Shown here piece by piece: positions 33,048-41,174 of a DNA stretch of 64,000 bases (positions within the stretch are counted from its first letter, which is position 1; each line of letters opens with the position of its first letter). The stretch is from positions 124,805-188,804 of the forward strand of contig NZ_LMLP01000012.1 in assembly GCF_001421965.1 (NCBI RefSeq). Reading direction: 5' to 3'. Made by a program: the position numbers and the translations under genes. A model generated the notes under the pieces. It was given only the letters and a program-made list of their open reading frames with translations, was not told the DNA's origin and did no database searches. This DNA is from Sphingomonas sp. Leaf67 (lineage in GTDB: Bacteria > Pseudomonadota > Alphaproteobacteria > Sphingomonadales > Sphingomonadaceae).

Positions 33048-33671
33048 TCAGCGATAAAAGATGTGGTTGCCGAGCGATGCGACGCGGGTGCGGCTCCATT
33101 TCGGGCTGACCCGACGGGCGTGGAAGAACAGGGCACCTTCGGCCGGGCTGTCCCACAGATCCTGCGTGGCGATACGGGCGATGGCGACGGCGGTCTTCCA
33201 TGCAGCACGGCTGGTGTCGACATCGGGCAGGCGGCCGCCCTTTACGAACGAAAACTGGCCCCGCTGGGTCAGGACGCCGCAGACCGAGGCCGGGAAACGG
33301 CCCGATGTGGTGCGGTTCAGGATGACATCAGCAACGGCGAGCTGGCCGGCAAGCGGTTCGCCCTTCGATTCATAATAGACACCGATCGCGAGACAGTTGA
33401 GTTCCGCGTCGTCGATCGTCGAAGTCTGGGCGGCGACGGCGGCGTCGAGCGTGGCGAAATCGCTGTCTGGGTCGATCGCAACGGCGGGCTTAGCGGCAGC
33501 AATATCCTGAACGATTTCAGCAGGAGCGGCGAATTGCACCGGAACCTTTGCCGGGGTGGACAGGTTGGTGACGTGTCCGGGCGAGGCGGTTTCCTCGGCC
33601 GAAAGCGGTGTGCCTGTTCCGGCAAAAAAGGTCATGGCGGCAACAACCGCCATGGGGAAGCGCAGCTTCAT
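33048..33671 (-). CDS. SleB/CwlJ-type cell-wall hydrolase
   Basis: The 207-residue protein has a signal peptide (MKLRFPMAVVAAMTFFAGTG to SAEE), a variable linker and a C-terminal hydrolase_2 domain (CLAIGVYYESKGEPLAGQLA, ADVILNRTTSGRFPASVCGV, then QFSFV) of the spore-cortex-lytic SleB type. In non-sporulating bacteria these are predicted peptidoglycan lytic transglycosylases; the catalytic glutamate is in YYESKGE. It starts at ATG 33671. A parS-like palindrome lies 41 bp upstream of the start. Confidence 0.85.
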   Translation of the reverse strand: MKLRFPMAVVAAMTFFAGTGTPLSAEETASPGHVTNLSTPAKVPVQFAAPAEIVQDIAAAKPAVAIDPDSDFATLDAAVAAQTSTIDDAELNCLAIGVYYESKGEPLAGQLAVADVILNRTTSGRFPASVCGVLTQRGQFSFVKGGRLPDVDTSRAAWKTAVAIARIATQDLWDSPAEGALFFHARRVSPKWSRTRVASLGNHIFYR

Positions 33672-33711
33672 CCGTCGTCACTGTTATGCGGTGAACCGGC
33701 ACGCCAAACCC

Positions 33712-33725
33712 GTTCCACGTGGAAC
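33712..33725. promoter_or_regulatory. parS-like ParB binding site 1
   Basis: GTTCCACGTGGAAC is a perfect 14-bp palindrome of the chromosomal parS type (consensus core GTTTCACGTGAAAC). It lies in the intergenic region upstream of the cell-wall hydrolase, 5.5 kb left of oriC. Confidence 0.8.
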
Positions 33726-33823
33726 CCGTGCGCCTGCCCCCCGACTGCGCCACCAATCGAAATCCTAACCGGACCAGCGCTTGTCTTCGTTGGAAAGCGG
33801 GTACGGTCCCAAAGGTTAACAGG

Positions 33824-34159
33824 TCAATTCGCCCACAGCGTTTCAGCGGCCAACGGTTCGACTGCTGCGACGATCGCCTCGACCACCCATAAATCGGGGT
33901 CGCGCGTGCGGCGTGCCTGCCAATAGTCGGTCAGCGCCGCTTCGCCCGCCATAGCCGGTTTGCGCTGGACGATCCGCGATCGCCCGTCGAGATCGCGGTC
34001 GCGCTCGAACAGGCGGACGGTCCCGTCGCGGTCGATGGCGAGCAGCAGGATAACGCCGGAATCCCGGTCGCCCCGGGCCAGCACCATCGCGCTGCCGCCG
34101 GCATTCTCGACCGCGCGCACAAAGGCGTTGACGCGGAGCGCCGTCGGCCATTCGCTCAC
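33824..34159 (-). CDS. DUF1491 family protein
   Basis: The 111-residue protein of unknown function has the family pattern LRVNAFVRAVENAGGSAMVL, GVILLLAIDRDGTVRLF and DPDLWVVEAI. Members are confined to Alphaproteobacteria and are usually found near housekeeping genes. The GTG start at 34159 overlaps the stop of the thioesterase gene (GTGA) and is where family similarity begins; the longer frame is not conserved. It is the last gene of the hpf-ptsN operon. Confidence 0.85.
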   Translation of the reverse strand: MSEWPTALRVNAFVRAVENAGGSAMVLARGDRDSGVILLLAIDRDGTVRLFERDRDLDGRSRIVQRKPAMAGEAALTDYWQARRTRDPDLWVVEAIVAAVEPLAAETLWAN

Positions 34160-34620
34160 GGCTGTGCGTAGCCGGGAAGGGTGGCGAGCGGGATGCGGCT
34201 TTTCATGAAGGTACCGGTGCCGCGCGCCGCTTCCTCGCCATCGCCGTCGATCAGATGCGCGTCGGCGATGAACACGCGTCGCTTGCCGCTGACCCAACGC
34301 CCTTCGGCAATGATCCGTCCGGGACCGAGCGGTCGTTGCAGCAACAGGTTGAACGCGGTGGTCAGCAGAAAGCGGTCGGTCACCAGACTGTTGGCAGCAT
34401 AGAAGGCGGCATCGTCGAGCATCTTGAAATAGGTCGTACCATGCGCCGCGCCGGCGGCATGGAAATGGCGCTCATCGATGGTGAAATGAATGCGCGCCAC
34501 GCCGGGCTCGACGATTTCCAGCCGGGAATCGAACATGCGGTTGATCGGCGCGACGGCATAGAGTGCTTCCAACGCCCGGAAATGCGCCGCTTCGCCGGCG
34601 GGCGTGTCAGGCAGCGTCAC
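34156..34620 (-). CDS. PaaI-type hotdog thioesterase
   Basis: The 154-residue protein has a hotdog fold: HFHAAGAAHGTTYFKMLDDA supplies the helix with the catalytic-site glycine and aspartate, and the strands follow in LLTTAFNLLLQRPL and EGRWVSGKRRVFIADAHL. It presumably hydrolyses acyl-CoA esters, with unknown specificity. The GTG start at 34620 overlaps the end of ptsN by 14 bp. The gene sits between ptsN and DUF1491 in one transcription unit. Confidence 0.8.
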   Translation of the reverse strand: MTLPDTPAGEAAHFRALEALYAVAPINRMFDSRLEIVEPGVARIHFTIDERHFHAAGAAHGTTYFKMLDDAAFYAANSLVTDRFLLTTAFNLLLQRPLGPGRIIAEGRWVSGKRRVFIADAHLIDGDGEEAARGTGTFMKSRIPLATLPGYAQP

Positions 34621-35074
34621 GCGCCTCGACACCCGACAGCAATGCATAGAGTGCGTCGGCCGAACCGGCCCCGCGCAGTTTTGCCCGGAACGTCGCATCA
34701 CGCAGCGCGCGCGAAACCCGGGCCAGCGCCTTCAGATGGTCGCCGCCGGCATCGGCCGGGGAGAACAGGGCGAAGATCAGATCGACCGGCAGTTCGTCGA
34801 CCGCGCTGAAATCGATCGGACGCGCCAGCCGCACGAAGACGCCGCGTACCGCGCCGGGCGGGTCGAACCGGACATGCGGGATGGCGATGCCACCGCCGAA
34901 TGCGGTCGTGCCCAGTTTTTCCCGATCGGCCATGCGATCGGCAAGCAGCTTCGCATCGACCTCCGTCGCCGGTGCGGCGACGGAGGCGATGTGGGTAAAC
35001 AACGCCTTGCGGGTGCCGGCGGAGCTATTCGCCAGCACCGTTTCGGGCGTCAAAAGATCCTGGAAATCGTACAA
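34607..35074 (-). CDS. ptsN: PTS IIA-like nitrogen regulatory protein PtsN
   Basis: The 155-residue EIIA-Ntr protein has the phosphorylated histidine at His67 in GIAIPHVRF. It accepts phosphate from NPr and links nitrogen, potassium and carbon signals. The length and the DLLTPETVL start match the family. It lies one base after the hibernation factor gene, the same hpf-ptsN order as in many proteobacteria (without rpoN here). The 3' end overlaps the thioesterase gene. Confidence 0.92.
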   Translation of the reverse strand: MYDFQDLLTPETVLANSSAGTRKALFTHIASVAAPATEVDAKLLADRMADREKLGTTAFGGGIAIPHVRFDPPGAVRGVFVRLARPIDFSAVDELPVDLIFALFSPADAGGDHLKALARVSRALRDATFRAKLRGAGSADALYALLSGVEARDAA

Positions 35075-35075
35075 G

Positions 35076-35672
35076 TCAGGCTGCGCGATTGGGCTCGACC
35101 CAGCCGATCGTGCCGTCGTGGCGGCGATAGACCATGTTGAACGATCCGGTGCCGCTGTTCTTGAACAGCAGCGCGTTGGTATTGCGCAGGTCGAGCATCA
35201 TCACCGCGTCGGACACGCTGGCATCGGGCACGTCGACGCGGGTTTCGGCAATGATGAGGGGGGCGTCGGGAACCTCCTCTTCCTCCTGCTCACCGCCGAA
35301 GACGGTGTAGCCGGCATTGTCGAAGCCGTTGTCGTAGCCACCGGCCTCGTTCATCGCGACGACCTGTGCGGCGTTGCGATCCTTCAGGCGGCGGGTGTAG
35401 CGGCGAAGCTGCTTTTCGATCTTGTCGGCGGCACCGACGAACGCGCCCTGCGCCTCCTGTCCGCTATTATGCCCCTTCAGGACGAGGCCCTGCGTCACGT
35501 GGCAGACGATGTCGCATACGAAGCCGTTATCGTGCGGCCCCTTGCTGAAGGTCGCGTTCGCCGAAATCGCGCGCTGGAAATATTTGTCGGCGATGCCCTG
35601 GAGACGCTCCTGGACCATCTCCTTCAGTGCGTCCCCAGTGTCGACCTGGTGCCCCGAAACCCGGATGTCCAT
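35076..35672 (-). CDS. hpf: Ribosome hibernation promoting factor, long form
   Basis: The 198-residue protein has an N-terminal RaiA/HPF ribosome-binding domain (MDIRVSGHQVDTGDALKEMV) and a C-terminal dimerisation domain (LLFKNSGTGSFNMVYRRHDG), so it is the long HPF that makes 100S ribosomes. ATG 35672 is chosen because GGAGG lies five bases upstream and the conserved protein begins there; ATG 35687 lacks this. The acidic linker EQEEEEVP lies near residue 128. It is active in stationary phase and is the first gene of the hpf-ptsN operon. Confidence 0.9.
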   Translation of the reverse strand: MDIRVSGHQVDTGDALKEMVQERLQGIADKYFQRAISANATFSKGPHDNGFVCDIVCHVTQGLVLKGHNSGQEAQGAFVGAADKIEKQLRRYTRRLKDRNAAQVVAMNEAGGYDNGFDNAGYTVFGGEQEEEEVPDAPLIIAETRVDVPDASVSDAVMMLDLRNTNALLFKNSGTGSFNMVYRRHDGTIGWVEPNRAA

Positions 35673-35730
35673 GTAATCCTCCGTCATTGTGAAATCGTGT
35701 GAGCCGCTGAAAGCGGGTGGTGTCAACGCC

Positions 35731-36417
35731 TCAGGTCGGCGACTGGCCCCATAACGGGTCCTTCAACGTCGCGACGAAGGCGGCGTGGACCGCAAGTTCA
35801 TCGGCACTCGGCGCAAAATATCGCGCTGGACGTGCTGCTGCCGGCGTGGTGATGCCGACCGTTTCGACGAGGATCGTCGGCGACGTGTCGAGCCCGAAGC
35901 CAATCTGGCGACCGCCCATCAGTTCGACATAGACCTGTGCCAGCAACTGCGCGTCGAGCAGTGCGCCGTGCAGCACGCGGCGGCTGCGATCGATGCCGAA
36001 ACGGACGCACAGGGCGTCGAGGGTGTGCTTGGCCCCGGGATGGCGGCTGCGCGCCATCGCCAACGTATCGACCATGCGGGTAAGACAGACCGGATCGCGC
36101 CCGCATGCACCCAGTTCGCCGTTCAGAAAGCTAAAATCGAACGTCGCATTATGCGCGATCAGCGGGCTGTCGCCGATGAACGCCAACAGATCGTCGATCG
36201 CGGTATGGAAGGCGGGTTTGTCGGCGAGGAACGCATCGGACAGGCCGTGGACCGCCTCCGCTTCCTTGGGCATCGATCGACCGGGGTTGAAATAGGCATG
36301 ATAGACATTGCCGGTCTCGACCCGGTTGACCAGTTCGACGCAGCCGATTTCAACCAGCCGGTCGCCTTCCGCAAATTTGAAGCCGGTGGTTTCGGTATCG
36401 AACACGATCTCGCGCAT
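35731..36417 (-). CDS. dnaQ: DNA polymerase III epsilon subunit (proofreading exonuclease)
   Basis: The 228-residue protein has the three exonuclease motifs: FDTETTG (Asp7, Glu9), HNATFDFSFLN near 95-105 and the C-terminal HxxxxD (HGALLDAQ) near 150-157. It proofreads the replicative polymerase. ATG 36417 is where the conserved MREIVFDTETTG begins. It is the fifth gene of the leftward operon from oriC, seven bases after coaE, an order seen in other Alphaproteobacteria. The C-terminal extension presumably binds DnaE. Confidence 0.93.
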   Translation of the reverse strand: MREIVFDTETTGFKFAEGDRLVEIGCVELVNRVETGNVYHAYFNPGRSMPKEAEAVHGLSDAFLADKPAFHTAIDDLLAFIGDSPLIAHNATFDFSFLNGELGACGRDPVCLTRMVDTLAMARSRHPGAKHTLDALCVRFGIDRSRRVLHGALLDAQLLAQVYVELMGGRQIGFGLDTSPTILVETVGITTPAAARPARYFAPSADELAVHAAFVATLKDPLWGQSPT

Positions 36418-36424
36418 TGCGACC

Positions 36425-37021
36425 TTATCCGCCTTCGCCGCCCCCCATGCAAGCGACGAGCGCGGCGACTTGCGCCCTGGTCGCGGCGAGTGTCGTGTCG
36501 GTGTGGATAAGATGCGTCGCGCGCTGCCGTTTTTCGGCGTCGGGCAGTTGCGAGGCGAGGATCGCGGCAAAGGCCGACTCGGTCATGGTCGGGCGCGCCA
36601 AAACGCGCGCGCGCTGGACATCGGGCGCGGCAGTGGCGACAGCGACCGAGTCGCATCGCGCGTTGCCGCCGGTTTCGAACAGCAACGGGACGTCGAGCAC
36701 GACCAACGGTGCGTCGGCATGGTCGTCGAGGAAGCGTTGCCGCTCGGCCGCGACGGCGGGATGGACGATCGCTTCGAGCCGATTGCGCGCCGCCGGGTCG
36801 CCGAAGATTCGGTCGCGCAGGGTTGCGCGGTGCAGGCCGTCGGGTCCGGTCGTGCCGGGGAAGGCCGCTTCGATTGCCGGGAGCAGCGCGCCGTCCGGTC
36901 CTTGCAGCCTGTGTACGGTCGCATCGGCATCGAACACCGGCACGCCGAGGTCGCGGAACATGCCGGCTACCGTCGACTTGCCCATGCCGATCGAGCCGGT
37001 GAGGCCGAGGATATGGGTCAC
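36425..37021 (-). CDS. coaE: Dephospho-CoA kinase
   Basis: The 198-residue kinase performs the last step of coenzyme A synthesis. The P-loop is GSIGMGKS (residues 9-16), followed by VFDADATVHRL and the LID-type segment QLPDAEKRQRA. The GTG start overlaps the aroE stop (GTGA). The C-terminal glycine-rich tail (MGGGEGG) is unusual but probably harmless. Confidence 0.93.
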   Translation of the reverse strand: MTHILGLTGSIGMGKSTVAGMFRDLGVPVFDADATVHRLQGPDGALLPAIEAAFPGTTGPDGLHRATLRDRIFGDPAARNRLEAIVHPAVAAERQRFLDDHADAPLVVLDVPLLFETGGNARCDSVAVATAAPDVQRARVLARPTMTESAFAAILASQLPDAEKRQRATHLIHTDTTLAATRAQVAALVACMGGGEGG

Positions 37022-37827
37022 GCCACCAGTCGTTCGCGCAGTTCGTCGTCGCGATCGCGGGGCGGGGCGGCACCGAAGAACAGTTCGAACGCCAGCGCCG
37101 CCTGCCCAACCAGCATTTCGAGGCCGTCGACCGTGTCGAGCCCGCGATCATGCGCCTGCGCCAGTAGCGGCGTTTCGATCGGCGCATAGACCGCGTCATA
37201 GACCACCGCATCCTGCGGCAGCGGCGCGAGATCGATGGCGAGCGGGGGCTGGCCGGTCATGCCGAGTGTGCTGGCATTCACCAGCAGCCTGACCGACGGC
37301 AGCGGCGCGGTCAGCGGCAGCGCGTCGCCCTTCAACCCGAAGGTTGCGAGCAGCGCGGCGGCCTTGAGCGGATTGCGGTTGAGGACGGTTACCCGGCCGA
37401 CGCCCAGTTTCGACAGCGCGAACAGGATCGCGCGAGCGGCACCACCGGCACCGATCACCGCGACCGGTTGTCTGATCAGGTCGAGGCCGGCGATCGGAGC
37501 GTGGAAACCTGCCGCGTCGGTGTTGGTCCCGATCCAGTCGCCGCCTTCGCCGCGGAACACGGTGTTGATCGCACCGATCGATCCGCGCACATCGCCCGGA
37601 TCGGCGACATGGTCGAGTGCGGTCAGCTTGTGCGGGACGGTGACGTTGCAGCCGCGCCAGTTCGGATCGGTCCGCCGCGCGGCGAAATAGTCGGCCAACG
37701 CCGCCGGTTTCACGTGGAACCTTTTATACTCGGCATCGATGCCGAGCTGGTCGAGCCAGAAGCCGTGGATCAGCGGCGATTTGGATTGGGCGATCGGATC
37801 GCCGATCACTTCGGCATAGGGCTTCAT
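37018..37827 (-). CDS. aroE: Shikimate dehydrogenase
   Basis: The 269-residue enzyme reduces 3-dehydroshikimate with NADPH. Substrate contacts are in AQSKSPLIHGFW and NVTVPHK (catalytic Lys67); the dinucleotide site is AVIGAGGAARA near 130-140 followed by NRNPLKA. ATG 37827 overlaps the maf stop (ATGA). The codons for FHVKP contain a parS-like site at 37707-37720. The longer frame upstream lies inside maf in another frame and is not coding. Confidence 0.93.
   Translation of the reverse strand: MKPYAEVIGDPIAQSKSPLIHGFWLDQLGIDAEYKRFHVKPAALADYFAARRTDPNWRGCNVTVPHKLTALDHVADPGDVRGSIGAINTVFRGEGGDWIGTNTDAAGFHAPIAGLDLIRQPVAVIGAGGAARAILFALSKLGVGRVTVLNRNPLKAAALLATFGLKGDALPLTAPLPSVRLLVNASTLGMTGQPPLAIDLAPLPQDAVVYDAVYAPIETPLLAQAHDRGLDTVDGLEMLVGQAALAFELFFGAAPPRDRDDELRERLVA
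37707..37720. promoter_or_regulatory. parS-like ParB binding site 2
   Basis: GTTTCACGTGGAAC lies inside aroE, 1.5 kb left of oriC. One half-site matches the classical parS arm GTTTCAC exactly and the other is GTGGAAC. Confidence 0.8.
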
Positions 37828-38420
37828 GCGGGCAACATTCCCCGTTGGCGCAGATAGCGCGCGATTTCGAGCAAGGGCATGCCGAGGATCGTCCAGTGAT
37901 CGCCGTCGATCCGGTCGAACAACTGCACGCCCGGCCCCTCGATCCGGAAACAGCCGACGCAGCCGGCAATCGCCGGCCATTCGGCGTCGAGATAGGTTTC
38001 GATAAAGGCGTCGGACAGCGGCCGGACGGTCAGTCTGGCATGGCCGATATGCCGCCAGACCGGACGGCCGCCCTCGACGAACACCGCCGCGCTGAACAGG
38101 TCGTGGCGTCCACCGGACAGCGCGCGCAGATGCGCGGCGGCATCGGCGCGGTCGACCGGCTTGTCGAGGACGGTGCCGTCGGCCAGCGCCACCACCGTAT
38201 CCCCGCCGAGCACCATCGCCCCGCCGACACGGGTCGCGGCGCGCATCGCCTTCATTTCGGCAAGCGCATCGGCGAGGTCGCGGGGTTTCAGCTGTTCGCC
38301 GGCCAGCGCCGCCTTCGCAGCCTCTTCGTCGAGGCCGCTCGCGATCGCGTCGTGCGGGATGCCGGCAGCGTCGAGCATGGCGCGGCGGGTCGCACTCATC
38401 GAGGCGAGGACGAAGCTCAT
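37824..38420 (-). CDS. maf: Maf family nucleoside triphosphate pyrophosphatase
   Basis: The 198-residue protein removes pyrophosphate from non-canonical or modified nucleotides such as m7GTP, UTP or dTTP. The active-site pattern SMSATRR near residue 7 and GGDTVV near 70 are present, and EGPGVQLFDRIDGDHWTILGMP is typical near 163-184. ATG 38420 overlaps the ppsR stop (ATGA). It is the second gene of the oriC-proximal leftward operon. Confidence 0.92.
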   Translation of the reverse strand: MSFVLASMSATRRAMLDAAGIPHDAIASGLDEEAAKAALAGEQLKPRDLADALAEMKAMRAATRVGGAMVLGGDTVVALADGTVLDKPVDRADAAAHLRALSGGRHDLFSAAVFVEGGRPVWRHIGHARLTVRPLSDAFIETYLDAEWPAIAGCVGCFRIEGPGVQLFDRIDGDHWTILGMPLLEIARYLRQRGMLPA

Positions 38421-39235
38421 GCGCGCGGCTCGATACGGCGTTCGTTGCACAGGGTGATGATCGCCGCCGCCGTTTCCTCGATCGAGCGGCGGGTGACGTC
38501 GATGACCGGCCAGCCATTGTCGGCGAACATCCGCCGCGCGAACGACAGCTCGCGCACCACCGCATCCTGTTCGACATAATCGGTGTCGGGCATCTGGTTG
38601 AGCGACAACAGCCGGTTGCGGCGGATCGCGATCAGCCGGTCGGCGCTGGTCGTCAGCCCGACGACCAGCGGGCTGTTCAGCCGGAACAGGATCGGCGGCG
38701 GCGGGCTTTCGACGACGATCGGGATATTGGCGGTCTTGTACCCGCGATTGGCGAGATAGATCGACGTCGGCGTCTTGGAGGACCGCGAAACACCGGCGAG
38801 GACGATGTCGGCCTCTTCCCAATCCTCCGACGCGATGCCGTCGTCATGGGCGATGGTCCACTGGATCGCATCGACCCGCGCGAAATAGGCGGCGTCGAGG
38901 CTGTGCTGCCGCCCCGGACGCGCCTTCGCCTCCTGCCCAAGCAGGCTCGACAGTGCATGGCTGACCGCGTCCATCGGCGCGACGATCGGCAGGCCCAGCG
39001 CGGCGCAGCGTGCCTCCAGCATCCGCCGGATCGCCGGATTGACCAGCGTGTAGAGGACCAGCCCGGGATTGACCGCGATTTCGGTCAGAATGCGTTCGAG
39101 ATGCGCTTCGGATCGCACCATCGGCCAGAAATGGCGCATCGTGTCGACATCGTCGAACTGCGCCAGCGCCGCCTTGGCGATATTCTCCAGCGTCTCGCCG
39201 GTGGAGTCGGACAGAAGGTGGAGGTGCAGCCGCAT
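38417..39235 (-). CDS. ppsR: Pyruvate,phosphate dikinase regulatory protein (kinase/phosphotransferase, DUF299)
   Basis: The 272-residue bifunctional regulator inactivates PPDK or PEP synthase by ADP-dependent threonine phosphorylation and reactivates it by phosphate-dependent removal. The P-loop GVSRSSKTPTS is at residues 148-158. The start MRLHLHLLSDSTGETLENIA is typical. It is the first gene left of oriC; the DnaA-box region begins a few bases upstream, so its promoter overlaps the origin. Confidence 0.92.
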   Translation of the reverse strand: MRLHLHLLSDSTGETLENIAKAALAQFDDVDTMRHFWPMVRSEAHLERILTEIAVNPGLVLYTLVNPAIRRMLEARCAALGLPIVAPMDAVSHALSSLLGQEAKARPGRQHSLDAAYFARVDAIQWTIAHDDGIASEDWEEADIVLAGVSRSSKTPTSIYLANRGYKTANIPIVVESPPPPILFRLNSPLVVGLTTSADRLIAIRRNRLLSLNQMPDTDYVEQDAVVRELSFARRMFADNGWPVIDVTRRSIEETAAAIITLCNERRIEPRA

Positions 39236-39542
39236 ACGGGGCCTTTCTGCACAAGGCTGTGGATAAGTCGGGGGCAGGGGCTAGCGTAACTCGCCCCCGC
39301 CGCCAAGCTGTGGAAAAGCCCGATATCGATCCCGAGTTATCCACAATCCCGACACAGGCCGTGATTTTATCCACAGCCTGTGGATAACGGGGATGACATT
39401 CGGGGAATCGGCGGACTCGCGTGGGTTTCGTCCCGTCAATCTGTTGGCATTTCGGGTAATCCACCATAAGCCCCGTTACCCACCGCCCAACCACTTCCAA
39501 CAACCCTATTAGATTCTACTTCTTGGTAGAGGAGCGACGACG
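39236..39542. other. Chromosomal replication origin oriC
   Basis: This 307-bp non-coding stretch separates the divergent ppsR and hemE genes. It holds four perfect TTATCCACA boxes: 39337-39345 and 39367-39375 on plus, and 39258-39266 and 39379-39387 on minus. A variant TTTTCCACA lies at 39309-39317 on minus. Two boxes face each other at 39367-39387. A pyrimidine/AT-richer stretch (about 39500-39525) next to hemE could be the unwinding region. Flanking by hemE is the known arrangement in Caulobacter and many other Alphaproteobacteria. Genes on both sides run away from it. Confidence 0.88.
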
Positions 39543-40577
39543 CTGACCGGTCCTGCATCCCCGAAACCGCTTCTCCAGGTGCTGGCCGGGGGAAAGCCGC
39601 CCATGCCGCCGCTGTGGCTCATGCGGCAGGCGGGGCGGTATCTGCCCGAATATCGCGCGCTCCGTGCCGAGAAGGGCGGCTTCCTCGATCTGGTGAACGA
39701 CCCGGCCGCCGCGACCGAAGTGACGTTGCAGCCGCTGCGCCGCTTCGCGTTCGACGGGGCGATCCTGTTCAGTGACATTCTGATGGTGCCGAACGCGCTG
39801 GGGCAAAAGCTGTGGTTCGAGGCGGGCGAGGGGCCGCGACTGGCGCCCGAATTGCGGACGCGGGCGGGGATCGACGCGCTGGTGCCCGATACGACGATCC
39901 TCGACCCGGTCTATGCGACGGTTCGCGGTGTGGCGACTTCCCTGCCAGCGACGACCACCTTCCTCGGCTTCGCAGGATCGCCGTGGACGGTCGCCACGTA
40001 CATGATCGCAGGCAAGGGTAGCCGGGAACAGGCCGAGGCCCGGCGTATGGCCTATGGCGATCCGGCAGCGGTGCAGACGCTGATCGACCGGATCGTCGCG
40101 ATGACCATCGACTATCTGGCGGGGCAGGTCGCGGCCGGGGTCGAGGTGGTGCAGCTGTTCGACAGCTGGTCGGGCAGTCTTGCGCCGGCCGAGTTCGAAC
40201 GCTGGGTGATCGCGCCGACCGTGGCGATCGTCGACGGACTGCGGGCACGGTGTGATGTACCGATCATCGGCTTTCCAAAGGGCGCGGGCGGCAAGCTCGC
40301 CGCCTATGCGCGCGAGACCGGGGTCGATGCCATCGGCCTTGATGAGACGGTCGATCCGGTCTGGGCGAACGAGGCATTGCCGGCGGGCATGCCGGTCCAG
40401 GGCAATCTCGATCCGTTGTTGCTGATCGCCGGGGGCGAGGCGCTCGATGCCGGGGTCGACCAAGTGCTGGCGGCATTCACCGACCGGCCGCATGTCTTCA
40501 ACCTTGGCCACGGCATCCAGCAGGACACGCCGATCGCGCATGTCGAGCGACTGGTGTCGCGGGTACGGGGGGCATGA
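39543..40577 (+). CDS. hemE: Uroporphyrinogen decarboxylase, probable CTG start
   Basis: The enzyme converts uroporphyrinogen III to coproporphyrinogen III. Conserved segments are LMRQAGRYLPEYRALR, LQPLRRF, ILFSDILMVPNALG, GFAGSPWTVATYM and FNLGHGI. GTG 39579 would remove the conserved KPLLQVLAG segment. In frame upstream, after the TAG at 39510, the only other plausible start is CTG 39543, which has GAGGAG (39529-39534) at a spacing of eight and gives 344 residues, the normal family length. I therefore annotate CTG, with moderate certainty on the start. The stop overlaps the next gene (ATGA). Confidence 0.9.
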   Translation: MTGPASPKPLLQVLAGGKPPMPPLWLMRQAGRYLPEYRALRAEKGGFLDLVNDPAAATEVTLQPLRRFAFDGAILFSDILMVPNALGQKLWFEAGEGPRLAPELRTRAGIDALVPDTTILDPVYATVRGVATSLPATTTFLGFAGSPWTVATYMIAGKGSREQAEARRMAYGDPAAVQTLIDRIVAMTIDYLAGQVAAGVEVVQLFDSWSGSLAPAEFERWVIAPTVAIVDGLRARCDVPIIGFPKGAGGKLAAYARETGVDAIGLDETVDPVWANEALPAGMPVQGNLDPLLLIAGGEALDAGVDQVLAAFTDRPHVFNLGHGIQQDTPIAHVERLVSRVRGA

Positions 40578-41029
40578 GCGGGTTTCTCGGCGGCGCGTAT
40601 CTCTGGGTGAAGGCGGCGCATATCGTGTTCGTCATTTTCTGGATGGCGGGGCTGTTCATGCTGCCGCGCTATCTGGTGCATCATCAGGAAGGGCTTGCCG
40701 ACCCGGCCGAGCCGCCGCGCTGGATCCGGCGCGAGGCGTTGCTCCGGCGGATGATCCTGACGCCGGCGATGGTGATCGTCTGGGTGCTCGGGCTGTTGCT
40801 GGCCGCCAATGTCGGACTGTTCGACGGCGGTTCGGGACTGGGGTGGCTGCATGCCAAGCTGTTGGTGGTCTTGCTGCTCAGCGGCTATCATGGCTGGGCG
40901 GTCGGCTATTCGAAGAAGCTGGCGGCGGGGCGGCCGACCCTGACGCCCAAACAGCTGCGGCTGGCGAACGAACTGCCGGCGCTGGCGGCGATCGCGGCGG
41001 TGGTGCTGGCGGTGGTGAAGCCGTTTTAG
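40574..41029 (+). CDS. hemJ: Protoporphyrinogen oxidase HemJ
   Basis: The 151-residue membrane protein has four helices and the HemJ signature WVKAAHIVFVIFWMAGLFML followed by PRYLVHH. The histidine near residue 16 is a proposed haem ligand. HemJ oxidises protoporphyrinogen IX in bacteria that lack HemG and HemY. Its translational coupling to hemE supports the haem role. It is typical of Alphaproteobacteria. Confidence 0.88.
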   Translation: MSGFLGGAYLWVKAAHIVFVIFWMAGLFMLPRYLVHHQEGLADPAEPPRWIRREALLRRMILTPAMVIVWVLGLLLAANVGLFDGGSGLGWLHAKLLVVLLLSGYHGWAVGYSKKLAAGRPTLTPKQLRLANELPALAAIAAVVLAVVKPF

Positions 41030-41174
41030 CAGGGCGACACGCTTGACTTGAAGCGAGCCGCGACCTAGTCCATCCGGCAGTGGTGCCCGGTCCTCGGTGC
41101 GCCCGTCCCAGCCGCTTGCGTCCGCTTGTCTTTGCCGACCTTGCCTCCTCATCGCTGATCTGGACCACCCCCCG

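Noticed and set aside
39456..39464. TAATCCACC as a further DnaA box
   Set aside because: Two departures from the TTATNCACA consensus; too weak to list.
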